A stretch of DNA of 64,000 nucleotides. It comes from Lucinisca nassula (lineage: Eukaryota > Mollusca > Bivalvia > Lucinida > Lucinidae). The notes under the pieces are model-generated. The model saw only the letters and a program-made list of their open reading frames with translations. It was not told the origin of the DNA and searched no databases. The DNA lies in NCBI GenBank assembly GCA_963580285.1, contig OY757014.1, positions 96,346,499 through 96,410,498 of the forward strand, given 5' to 3'. The position numbers and the translations under genes were made by a program. This document shows, piece after piece, positions 53,330-62,867 of the stretch (position 1 is its first letter; each line of letters starts with the position of its first letter).

Positions 53330-55365
53330 TCAAGACCCTTCATGCTGTGTGATAGCCTCCGCCAATCGGGGTTCGAAGAAATAGATCGGCTGCATGATGC
53401 TTCCACACAGAGCTGAAACCGACCCGCACACGATTACTGGTAAACCGCTTAGAGGATCTAAGCCTGCCCAGGCAAAGCGGTGCGAGTCGGCCCGTCCATG
53501 CTTATAAACCCTATTGGTTTCATTGGGCGACAGGGCTTGAGATGTCATTTCATCTCAATGTCGGGTAAAAGTCCAACAAAATTGGAAGCAACGTCTCCAA
53601 AATGACCTATACAGTGCTGACGGGTACATTAAACTTCAAATCAAATAAACAAACATCATGCTGCGTGAAGTCATGCTGTGTGTACTAGACCCATCCTGAG
53701 GGTGACTTCACCGTGTGTAGTCATGCTGTGTGACCTATACTCATTCTGAGGGTGCATTGCTGTGTGTAGTCGTGCTGTGTGTACAAGACTCGCCATGAGG
53801 GTGCCTTCGTGCTGTGTTTAGTCATTCTGTGTGTACTAGACACATTCTGAGGGCGCCTTCATGCTGTGTGTAGTCATATTGTGTGTACTAGACTCATCCT
53901 GGTTGTGCTTTCATGCTGTGGGTACATGACTCATCTTGTGGGTGCCTTCGTGCTGTGTGTTGTCATGCTGTGTGTAGTAGACCCATCCTGAGGGTGCCTT
54001 CATGCTGTGTGTAGTCATACTGTGTTTACTAAACTCATCCTGAGGGTGCCTTCATGCTGTGTGTAGTCATACTGTGTATACAAAACTCATCCTGTTGTTG
54101 ACTTCATGCTGTGTTGTCGTGCTTTGTGTACTAGACTCATCCTAAGGGTGCCTTCGTGCTGTGTGTAGTCATACTGTGTATACAAAACTCATCCTGTTGT
54201 TGACTTCATGCTGTGTTGTCGTGCTTTGTGTACTAGACTCATCCTAAGGGTGCCTTCGTGCTGTGTGTAGTCATACTGTGTTACTCGACTCATCCGTGGG
54301 GGTGCCTTCGTGCTGTGTGTAGTAATACTGAGTGTGTACTAGACTCAACATGATGGTGCCTTCATGCTGTGTAGTCATGCTGTGTGTACTAGAGTCATTC
54401 TGAGGGTAACTTCATGCCGTGTGTATTCATGCTGTGTGTACTTGACACATCCTGAGGGTGTCTTCATGCTGTGTGTAGTCATGCTGTGTGTACAAGACTC
54501 ATCCTGAGGATGTCTTCCTGCTGTGTGTAGTCATGCTGTGTGTACAAGACTCATCCTAGAGGTGCCTTCGTGCTGTATGTTGTCATGCTGTGTGTACAAG
54601 ACTCATCCTTAGGGTGCCATCATGCTGTGTGTAGTCATACTGTGTGTACTAGACTTATCCTGAGGGTGCCTTCATGCTTTGTGTAGTCATACTGTGTGTA
54701 CTAGACTCAACCTGGTGTTGCCTTCATGCTGTGTTGTCGTGCTGTGTGTACTAGACTCTTCCTGAGGGTGCCTTCGTGCTGTGTGTAGTCATACTGTGTG
54801 TACAAGACTCATCCTGAGGGTGCCTTTATGCTGTGTGTAGTCATTCTGTGTGTACTGCACTCGTCCTGAGGGTGCCTTCATGCTGTGTGTAGTCAACTGT
54901 GTGTACTACACTTATCCTGAGGGTAACTACATGCCGTGTGTATTCATGCTGTGTGTACTTGACACATCCTGAGGATGTCTTCATGCCGTGTGTAGTCATG
55001 CTGTTTGTACAAGACTCATCCTGAGGATGTCTTCCTGCTGTGTGTAGTCATGCTGTGTGTACTAGACTTATCCTGAGGGTGCCTTAATGCTATGTATTGA
55101 TGCTGTGTGTACAAGACTCATCCTGAGGGTGCCTTCATGCTATGTATTCATGTTGTTTGTACAAGATTAATGCTGAGGGTGCCTTCTTGTTGTGTGCAGT
55201 CATGCTGCGTGTACTAGACCCACTCTGAGGTTGCCTTCATGCTGTGTGTAATCATGCTGTGTGTACTAGACTCATCATTAGGGTGTCTTCATGCAGTGTG
55301 TAGTCATGTTGTGTACACTACACTCATCCTGAGGGTGCCTTCATGATGTGTGTAGCGTGATGAAT
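53330..55365 (+). repeat. ~52-bp minisatellite
   Basis: More than 30 imperfect units built from TGCTGTGTGTACTAGACTCA and TCCTGAGGGTGCCTTCATGC plus a TGTGTAGTCA connector. A higher-order duplication of ~120 bp occurs near 54045-54270. A SINE-A (53353-53655) is inserted near the left edge. Confidence 0.85.
53353..53655 (+). mobile_element. SINE-A with 13-bp target duplication
   Basis: TCATGCTGTGTGA at 53340-53352 and TCATGCTGCGTGA at 53656-53668 (one mismatch); the target is a minisatellite unit, so the SINE is younger than the array. Confidence 0.85.
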
Positions 55366-55435
55366 GTACTTTGAACACATATTTTTTTATATTGTAGGAT
55401 ACCGAAAAGATATCCCATTCTTATCATAATTATCC

Positions 55436-55504
55436 CAGCCAGGGGGTACATAACGTATGGGCAACGTTGATATGACGTTACGTGAACGCCATTTTCCCGG
55501 TGGG
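55436..55504. repeat. ACGT-rich MITE fragment
   Basis: CAACGTTGATATGACGTTAC between CCCAGCCAGG and CCGGTGGG-like ends. Confidence 0.5.
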
Positions 55505-55637
55505 ATGCCTCCTGGCATAGCACTATAAGAAACCCTCAGTTGCTCGAACTACCTCTGTCTTGAACAAACTTTCATTGCCCTTAAGGTGTTCGAACCATCG
55601 AAGTTTGACTGTAGTCGGTGCTTCTCTTTTTGAGTTG

Positions 55638-55801
55638 TTGTAGAAGCCTCTGTGGTGTAGTGGTTATGCTACTTGCCTGATAAACGAGGGATGGCAGGAT
55701 CGATCCCGCGCTTCTCCAGACTTTCGGATGAGTCTTTAAACCGAGGTCCCGTCTCCGTATGACCTTAGCTGTTGGTGGGACGTATAACTGAAACACACTC
55801 A
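55638..55801 (+). mobile_element. SINE-B, full length, 14-bp target duplication
   Basis: CTCTTTTTGAGTTG at 55624-55637 and 55802-55815. A-box region GTGGTGTAGTGGTTATGC; B-box region ATGGCAGGATCGATCC. Confidence 0.9.
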
Positions 55802-55852
55802 CTCTTTTTGAGTTGAGGTGGTTTTAGCGTGGAGCCACAATTGGTGTTTTGG

Positions 55853-56156
55853 TTTATTTGTTCTTTTGTTTGACTTGAGGTTAAATGTCCCCGTCAACAC
55901 TACTTAGGTCATTTTTGAGGCGTTGCTTCCAATTTTTTTGGGACGCTGACCTGGCATTGAGATGAAATGACATCTCAGTCCCTGCTGCCCAATGAAACCA
56001 AGAGGGTTTATATGCATGGACGGTCCGACTAACACCACTTTGCCTGGGCAGGCTTACACCTCCTAAAGCGGTTTACCAGTACTCGTGTGCAGTTTCTGCT
56101 CTGCGTGGAAGCATCATGCAGCCAAATCTATTTCTCCAAGCCCTGGTGGGCGTGGG
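55853..56156 (-). mobile_element. SINE-A, inverted, 18-bp target duplication
   Basis: CCACAATTGGTGTTTTGG at 55835-55852 and CCACAATCGGTGTTTTGG at 56157-56174. The target is the right arm of a decayed Hp MITE (55815-55852 plus 56157-56205). Confidence 0.85.
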
Positions 56157-56219
56157 CCACAATCGGTGTTTTGGAGCAATATTATGAAAAATAACGTATG
56201 CCCTTGCAGGCCCTAATTC

Positions 56220-56442
56220 ATCACGTTAGCAAGTCCGTGAAATGAACACCCCCCCTAAACCCCACTTTATATAGAGAAAACGTGGTTTACAGGGGTATAC
56301 ATAGTTTTCTTATTTCTGCTCAGAGACATAGGTTGTGGCTACTCGTTAGAACCGCCTCAATGAGGCGGTGTAAATACGAAAAATAGATTTATCAGAAAAA
56401 TATGTGAAAAGCTGTGCTATGACGCAAGGGTGTATTATCGTA
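56220..56442 (-). mobile_element. Hp MITE, type-2, right hairpin arm deleted
   Basis: CATCACGTTAGCAAGTCC at the left; after CGCCTCAATGAGGCGG the inverted arm is missing. Confidence 0.7.
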
Positions 56443-56454
56443 ATTGTTGAACAT

Positions 56455-56662
56455 TTAACCCTTCTCTTGCTGAATATTTAGATTAGCCATCAGCCACACC
56501 CATTTCTGACTTTGAACCTATCAGATTACTTGATGTAATTTATTCCTACACATTCATAAATTGAATGTCAAACAGTGTAGATCCTGATTCAGAAGCCATC
56601 TGATCTGGATCTACACTGTTGCCAAAGATAGGGGTTGTCGTGAATAGCATGATAAGAGTTAA
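56455..56662 (-). mobile_element. MITE I, complete
   Basis: TTAACCCTTCTCTTGCTGAA to GATAAGAGTTAA, inverted ends. The core hairpin pairs AACAGTGTAGATCCTGATTC with its complement near 56600-56620. Confidence 0.7.
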
Positions 56663-57050
56663 CGGACTTGTTGATGTAACCATTATCATATGACGTCGCG
56701 TCTGAGAGTGTAATAACGCCATGTAATATTTTCGATAATCCACTAGTGGATTAAAGATGCAAATAAGTTAGACACGTTCCGTAACGTTACTCGTACGACG
56801 TCGCGTTTACTAATGCCGGAAAATTGAAATTTTTGTAAAACAATCGTGAATAAATTGCGTTTTAAATGTCATATGATAAAAAGAATCTTGCATTCGAGCT
56901 CACGTATTAATGAACTTATTAAACTCGTTGAAGAAAAGGGATAAAATGCTCGGCAAAGCCTCGCATTTTATTCCTTTTCCTCAAATCGATTTATAAATTC
57001 AATAATACATGAGCACTCATGTAAGATCCTCTATGTATTCTTACTTCCAG
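56663..57050. other. Intronic sequence, no repeat recognised
   Basis: CpG- and ACGT-containing text, with an inverted pair near 56935-56990 (AAAAGGGATAAAATGC / GCATTTTATTCCTTTTCC). Confidence 0.4.
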
Positions 57051-57135
57051 ATTAAGCGATGGAGTGGTGTCCGTCAGCACTACTGTTAACCTGGAAGATA
57101 CTGCACAAACCCAAAATAAATGTGGTTTCCGGGAG
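57051..57135 (+). CDS. Internal exon of an unrecognised host gene
   Basis: TTCTTACTTCCAG precedes and GTAGGTTTAA follows. The 85 bp read one base plus 28 codons, LSDGVVSVSTTVNLEDTAQT then QNKCGFRE, without stops. The start phase (2) fits the end of 52327-52483; it ends in phase 0. The MITE I that follows begins six bases after the donor, sparing the splice site. Confidence 0.5.
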
Positions 57136-57141
57136 GTAGGT

Positions 57142-57363
57142 TTAACCCTTTTAGTTCCAAATGGAATCTTCCTCCTTATTTATACCGGGAGTCAATGCCA
57201 AGGGGTGTCAGTTGGTGTTTTCTTTAAAATCCATTCGGATAATGGCTGAACTTTATGCAAACAGTGCAGGCCCTGATCAGACGCCGCGTTCTGCGGCGTC
57301 TGATCTGGGCCTGCACTGTTTGCCAGGGTACCCGTTTTGGGATTTCTGGTAGTAAATAGGTTA
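57142..57363 (+). mobile_element. MITE I, complete
   Basis: TTAACCCTTTTAGTTCC to AGTAAATAGGTTAA. The core is a nearly perfect hairpin, CAAACAGTGCAGGCCCTGAT with GCGGCGTCTGATC and complement, at about 57257-57325. Confidence 0.75.
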
Positions 57364-57466
57364 ATTAATACAACCAATCGTGCTGCACCCGATACACAGA
57401 GTTAAAAAAATTTAAACCGTAGTTTAAAGATTTGTTAATTTACAGTTTTGCGTTGAAATATAGGGA

Positions 57467-57900
57467 TCAACCATGGTTTTTCATGCATTAACATTTGCCG
57501 GATCCCGAGGAAGCTGTTTGAACATGAGGCCGCTAGGCCGAATGTTCAAATATCTTCCGAGGGATCCGGCAAATATTAATGCAATGAAATAACCATGGAT
57601 GATCGTTGTTCTTGCATAACTTATGAAAACGACAGCAAAGTTTGACGAAAACGCCCAAAAGCTCCATATAAATTCCATATAAACTCTTCAAATGCGATAG
57701 GCAAACCAAAATGGCGGCCAGTTCAGAAAGTTGTCATGCAGTGACGTCATCATAGAACTCTAAAACGCTTCGTTCAGGGCGATAACGTTACGTCGCTCAA
57801 CGTAACGTAAACAAACCAAGGCCCATCTTGTGATATCAAAAGCTCAAAATCTATGTTCAAACACCACGCGAATTTCATGATTTGAACATGGTTTTTGCTG
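57467..57900 (-). repeat. Dispersed element G, copy 2
   Basis: Inverted relative of 18787-19222, with a stronger terminal hairpin (CCGGATCCCGAGGAAGC and complement around AGGCCGCTAGGCC). Confidence 0.65.
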
Positions 57901-57969
57901 TTTGAGCACGGCTTTCGGTCCATTTGACAATGGCTTCAAACAGCCATGCGCATAGGTATTTATGTAAGA

Positions 57970-59407
57970 CATCACACTGGTAAAGGCAAGCGCGCAGGGT
58001 AAGGAACAAACCCACAGGATAAGGACATTTTTCCGATCAGGATAAGGAAGAAAATGGCGGAATCGGCATCACTTGTGCAGGTTTGTTGTTGTTCTAGATC
58101 TCGTGTTATGGTTACTAATCAATACGGCTGCTCACATTAGCTTCACGGAAGACACATATTATTCACAAATTTATCTTCGATGATCCAAATTCGACAGTTA
58201 CAGCCAGTCAGACTGAGAACCGGACACAGTGGAGCTACTCAACCACGAAATCTCATTATTTTACATGAAACGCTCTTCTGGGAAGATGGCATGCACTTTT
58301 TTGTTGGTTGGAGACATACACATGATAAATCGGACTGTTGCAAATACGATTTAAGGAAAAATGGAAATTGGAAGGCCCACAGTGAGAAATCCTAGTTCCA
58401 TTTTCAATACAACGCCCGCGGGCAAGGAAATGGGTGCAACGTATATCACACGGGGTATTCGACTACTTGGAACGCAGACGGATACCAAAAACGCCGACGG
58501 AAAAACAACAACAAACATTCGTGGTGAGTTGAACAAATCGCATTTTACGGGCATATATCAAATAGATGCCCACAGATGTTGATAGCAATCTGTTTCGCAG
58601 TGTCTCGGAATACTTTCCACGAACTGTGGATGCAAATCCTTCTGTCAATGACGAATTATAACCTATTTTATTCGGCAAAATATAGATGCTTGATGCAAGT
58701 CGACAGTTTTTTTAGTTTTACAGCAATAATTCGTATATAATTTCCAATGTTTCCTGAATAGCATAAAATACTAATGTATTGAGTACCTGCCATGCGTTAT
58801 TAGAATTAGCAAAAAGCAGGATTTTAGAATTATAGATGTGAATTTCTTGATGAGGGTGTTCGAATAAGGATACCAATGACGACCCGCACAGATACCGTGC
58901 AATGCAGACGGCACAAAATTATGGTTACCATTGACGTGGAAACCACAAGCGTGGAAAAATAAAAAAAAAGAGTAAAATACATTCTGTTTTCGTTTAATTG
59001 GAAAGTTAATCTAGACACTGAGTCTTACCACAGTGTACCTCGACCAAAGAGGGTATTCTCGATGTAGAAGGGAAGGCAATGACCAGGAATCGATACGATT
59101 GCCTTTCGCTTTTCGCCAAAAGACACCAACGTGACGGTTTGTCTTAATACCACATGTGGGCCATATTCGCTCATATGACTTTATGTAGCGCACATGACCC
59201 GTCAATTCTTATTAGGTGTCATAAATCTGTGATTTCATAATGTTAGATACTTTTACGATCAAATAGGCACGATTTGTAAATTTCCTTAGGTATATTAATA
59301 GCGTAGTCCCAAAAAAACAACCACGGACCTGAATTCAGTCCTTCTCGCTACCTTTAGTCCACGCAAGGTACTTTTAAATTCATGATTTTGACAGATAAAT
59401 TTGAATA
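57970..59407. other. Unassigned region
   Basis: Short frames at 58180-58395 (contains LHETLFWEDGMHFFVGWRHT) and 58361-58582, and an ATGGCGGAATCGG start at 58054 before a GTTTGT, might be decayed coding sequence. I recognise no family and no consistent splice chain. No dispersed repeat of this window is present. Confidence 0.35.
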
Positions 59408-59760
59408 TACAGTCGAACTTCAATGGCTCGAATACTTTTGGGACCAAGAAAATTTGTTCGAGACCACGGTGGTTCGAGCCACAGGGGGTTGATCTTGGAG
59501 CTAGGGGAGGAGGCCGAATACGGACATTTTTTCAGTTTTCTTCAAAATAAATGCATGTTGTGTGTACTCATTAGAATCGCCTCATCGAGGCGATTCTTGT
59601 GAGTACACAAAACATACATTTTCAAGATCAAATTAGACAATTATACAAACTATATTTATATCTGCAGTTATGGCATTTTCTTTCTAGGGACTCAAGAAAG
59701 AGTTCGACTCGGCCGTAGTAAATGGGCCATCAGTGTTTGAGTCATCGAAGTTTCACTGTA
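59408..59760 (+). mobile_element. Hp2 MITE, complete
   Basis: TACAGTCGAACTTCAATGGC and CATCGAAGTTTCACTGTA are inverted ends beside TA. The centre is a palindrome, GTACTCATTAGAATCGCCTC with its complement around ATCG, equal to the Hp core apart from G-to-A and C-to-T changes. Confidence 0.75.
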
Positions 59761-59783
59761 CATTAAATTTCAAAACAGATCGT

Positions 59784-59945
59784 TTTTTTTTTGTTTTTTT
59801 GGTTTTTGTTTTACGGCCCTTTCAAGATTATTTCACTTATGTCGAGCCGATCGTTAATCAGAGGTGGGCGAAAACCGGAGAAAAACGACCTGACCTTCCG
59901 TTGCAGAACTTGGCGTCTCACATGTGACCCGAGCCAGGCTCGAAC
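59784..59945 (-). mobile_element. SINE-C, truncated, 14-bp target duplication
   Basis: TCAAAACAGATCGT at 59770-59783 and 59946-59959. The head is cut after the B box (GAGCCAGGCTCGAAC); an A-run (T on plus) marks the tail. Confidence 0.85.
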
Positions 59946-60018
59946 TCAAAACAGATCGTATTAGAACTGAACGAGTTTGTTTCATTATTTTGACAGATAA
60001 ATATGATTATACATTATT

Positions 60019-60311
60019 GCAATGCCCATAGGGGCTTGAAGAAATATATGGGCTGCATGATGCGTCCACGCAGAGCTGAATCCGGTCCGCACACGAGTAC
60101 TGGTAAACTGCTTAGTGGATCTAAGCCTGCCCAGGCAAAGCGATGCTAGTCGGACCGTCCATGCTTATAAACCCTATTGGTTTCATTGGGCGACAGGGCT
60201 TGAGATGTCATTTCATCTCAATGTCGGGTAGAAGTCCCACAAAATTAGAAGCAACGTCTCCAAAATGACCTTTACAGTGTTGACGTGGACGTGAAACCTC
60301 AAATCAAACAA
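60019..60311 (+). mobile_element. SINE-A with 8-bp flank repeat
   Basis: ACATTATT at 60011-60018 and 60312-60319; the head is slightly shortened (GCCCATAGGGGCTTG). Confidence 0.75.
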
Positions 60312-60319
60312 ACATTATT

Positions 60320-60782
60320 CCAACGACGTTGATATGGCGTTGTTCCAGTATGTGGTACGTGTTGGTAGGATCGGGTCCTACGAAATTACGAATCGGTCTT
60401 ATTAGATAAACAATGTGAAATTTATAGAAAAATTTCGGGAAAGAATGACGCACCTGAACGAATGGCAATATAATTAACCCATATATGCCCTCTTCTGGGA
60501 TATTAGCAAACAGTGCCGATCCAGATCAGACACGGCGTCTGATCTGGGTCTACATTGTTTGCTAAAAGAAAATTCATTTTTGTAAAATTTGCCACAAATA
60601 AAAACATACCTGACACCCTAATAATAGGAAGTGACAACTCCAAACTTACTAGGTGGAAGACTCCATGTCACATATGGATTAAAACATACGAATAATAGGT
60701 TGTTTCCCTCACCCCACCCCCTTTACCAGAAAAGAATGAATGCCCAAACAGTTGTCCAAAATAAAATATTGCCAGGATATAT
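60320..60782. other. No gene; one MITE I-type hairpin
   Basis: TAGCAAACAGTGCCGATCCA with its complement at about 60507-60565; the TTAACCCATATATGCC before it resembles a MITE I end. Confidence 0.5.
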
Positions 60783-61072
60783 GTTTGTTTGAATTGAGGT
60801 TTAACGTTCCCGTCAACAATATTTAGGTCATTTTGGAGATGCTGCTTCCAATGTTTTGGAACTTTTACCCGACATTGAGATGAAATGGCAACTCAAGCCC
60901 TGTCGCCAAATGAAACCAATTGGGTTTATAAGCATGGACGGTCCGACTCGTATCACTTTGCCTGGGCATGCTTAGATCCTCTAAGCGGTTTACCAGTGCT
61001 CGTGTGCGGTCGGTTTCAGTTCTGCGTGGATGCATCATGCAGCCCATCCATCTCTTCAAACCCCGATAGGCG
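60783..61072 (-). mobile_element. SINE-A copy, inverted
   Basis: TTTGTTTGAATTGAGGTTTA to AACCCCGATAGGCG, full length. Confidence 0.7.
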
Positions 61073-61077
61073 ATTGC

Positions 61078-61230
61078 GTTTGAGTTTTACGTCCCCACCA
61101 ACAACAAGATCATATGGAGACGGAACCTCTGTTTAAAGACTCGCCCGAAAGTCTGGTGAAGCCCGGAATCGATCCCACGACCACTGGTTTGCGAGGCGAG
61201 TAGATTATCCTCTGCACCACGGAGGCTTCT
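61078..61230 (-). mobile_element. SINE-B copy
   Basis: Inverted full copy: GAGTTTTACGTCCCCACC at the left, GATCCCACGACCACTGG (B-box side) and CACCACGGAGGCTTCT (head) at the right. Confidence 0.75.
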
Positions 61231-61392
61231 AATTGACATATATGGGATATAATACCGAAACGGAATGAATACAAAGTACCTGCATGTAAAACATGGTGTT
61301 TTACAGATGCCTATGCACAGTATGCCGAGATGAGACCTCTCATTGGGAGCTGTCTATATCTCGCATTTTGATGATTTTAATTGAAGCATCTT

Positions 61393-61730
61393 TACGGAAC
61401 CCGGGAAGGGACATGATTTGTTTTAATATGTTGTGCGAACAAGATATTAAGTTGTGCGAACAAGATATTATCTTGTGCGAACAAGATAATATGTTGTGCG
61501 CACAAGATATTATCTTGTGTAGACAACATAATTTATCTTGTGTGGACAACATAATTTATCTTGTGCGGACAACATATTATCTTGTGCGCACAAGATAATA
61601 TCTTGTTCGCACAACATATTATCTTGTTTGCACAACATAGAGCTTGGGAAGTTGTGCGAACAAAATATTATCTTGTGCGCACAACTTATAAAATAATAAA
61701 AAAAAATCATGTCCCTTCCAGGGTTCCGTA
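61393..61730. mobile_element. Foldback with an internal palindromic satellite
   Basis: ACGGAACCCGGGAAGGGACA at the left and its inverted copy (one mismatch over 25 bases) at the right, beside TA. The inside is about a dozen ~20-bp units of TTGTGCGAACAAGATATTAT in alternating orientation. Confidence 0.8.
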
Positions 61731-61980
61731 CATCTAACATAATAGCAACTATGCATTTTTTTCGCAAAATTCAAAGATGAAAGTGGCAGAAACTCAGGTC
61801 GTAAGTGTAAATATTTGGTCAGCTGTATGAGCGATTAAGCTGTGTAGTATGAGATCAATATTTGTCAAATATGACAATGCAGATCAAGTTGAGACGCCGC
61901 AAAATCGGTGATTTGTCTACGTACACCGTTTGCTTAAACGGCCAGTCTATTTGAAAAAACTTACAACAAATAAAACAAAG

Positions 61981-62067
61981 GAGAAACCCGCCTGTCAAGT
62001 ATTGTTATGTGGAAGATTCTGGTTTTCATATATGGGTACATGCATCATGAAAGGCGCCTGCGACCAG
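61981..62067 (+). CDS. Weak candidate exon, Cys-rich
   Basis: Ends at CGACCAG before GTAAGTATCA, a near-perfect donor. In phase 0 it reads EKPACQVLLCGRFWFSYMG then TCIMKGACDQ. The acceptor (AAAACAAAG) lacks a pyrimidine tract, so the start is uncertain. Phase fits the end of 57051-57135. Confidence 0.25.
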
Positions 62068-62439
62068 GTAAGTATCATATCAACATGTGTAGCTGTACAA
62101 TCTGATTGCTTTCAGATGCATCTCGGTGCAGAAATGATTTAATTTGACATGTGATGGAATGAATGCGCAACATGTCTAAATATTTCGAACAAACGGTGTC
62201 ATGAATGTCTAGAGTTTGCTAAGAATGACAGAAATTAAGAAGTATCACGCATTTTGTGCAATAGCCTGCAGGTGCACAACAGTTTTTAAACATGAACAGG
62301 TTGGAGCAACATCTATCCGTCAGCAGTTGAAACCTGCTTTCTCACGAACAGTTTTGACGGATTGCATTCACATTTCCTATACACGATCGTCTCGGATAAA
62401 ATCCGCCACTTTTATTTGTGTAGCGTTTCTTCTTCTTCT

Positions 62440-62540
62440 TACTACTACTACTACTACTACTGACAATCCGTTGCAGAACTTGGCGTCTCAAATGTGACCC
62501 GCGCGAGGTTAGAACCCACAGCAGTGAGAGACGATATGGT
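62440..62540 (-). mobile_element. (ACT)n run and SINE-C fragment
   Basis: A trinucleotide run at 62439-62461, then CCGTTGCAGAACTTGGCGTC and the B-box side (GAGGTTAGAACCCAC), inverted. Confidence 0.6.
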
Positions 62541-62867
62541 TAAGATAGACTATCTGAACGAAACCGCCAACGAATGCGGACCTTTAGAAGTTTAAATGCG
62601 CATGTACATATATTTGCACAAGAACCACCACTGTCGATCAGACTTTTTTAGTTCCCTGCCTCTTCAGTTTCCTGCCCTTCACAAACATCCGAAGAAAAAA
62701 ACTTGCTTGGGTCTAGAGATAGACTTCTAAATAGAATAACGGAATGAAACGTCAAACATTAGAATACTTGCATGAAACCTCGAACATTTATCAGCCGATT
62801 TGTGGTCTATCTGGAAAATCCTCTATGAATGATTTATCTGGAAAATCCTCTGTGAGTTGTAATTTCT
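62541..62867. other. No gene recognised
   Basis: A short duplicated block (ATGATTTATCTGGAAAATCC-like) lies near 62808-62848. Confidence 0.4.

Noticed and set aside
58180..58582. Two overlapping frames with a GTGAGT at 58523
   Set aside because: The frames overlap in different phases, no acceptor fits, and no family is recognised; left as unassigned.
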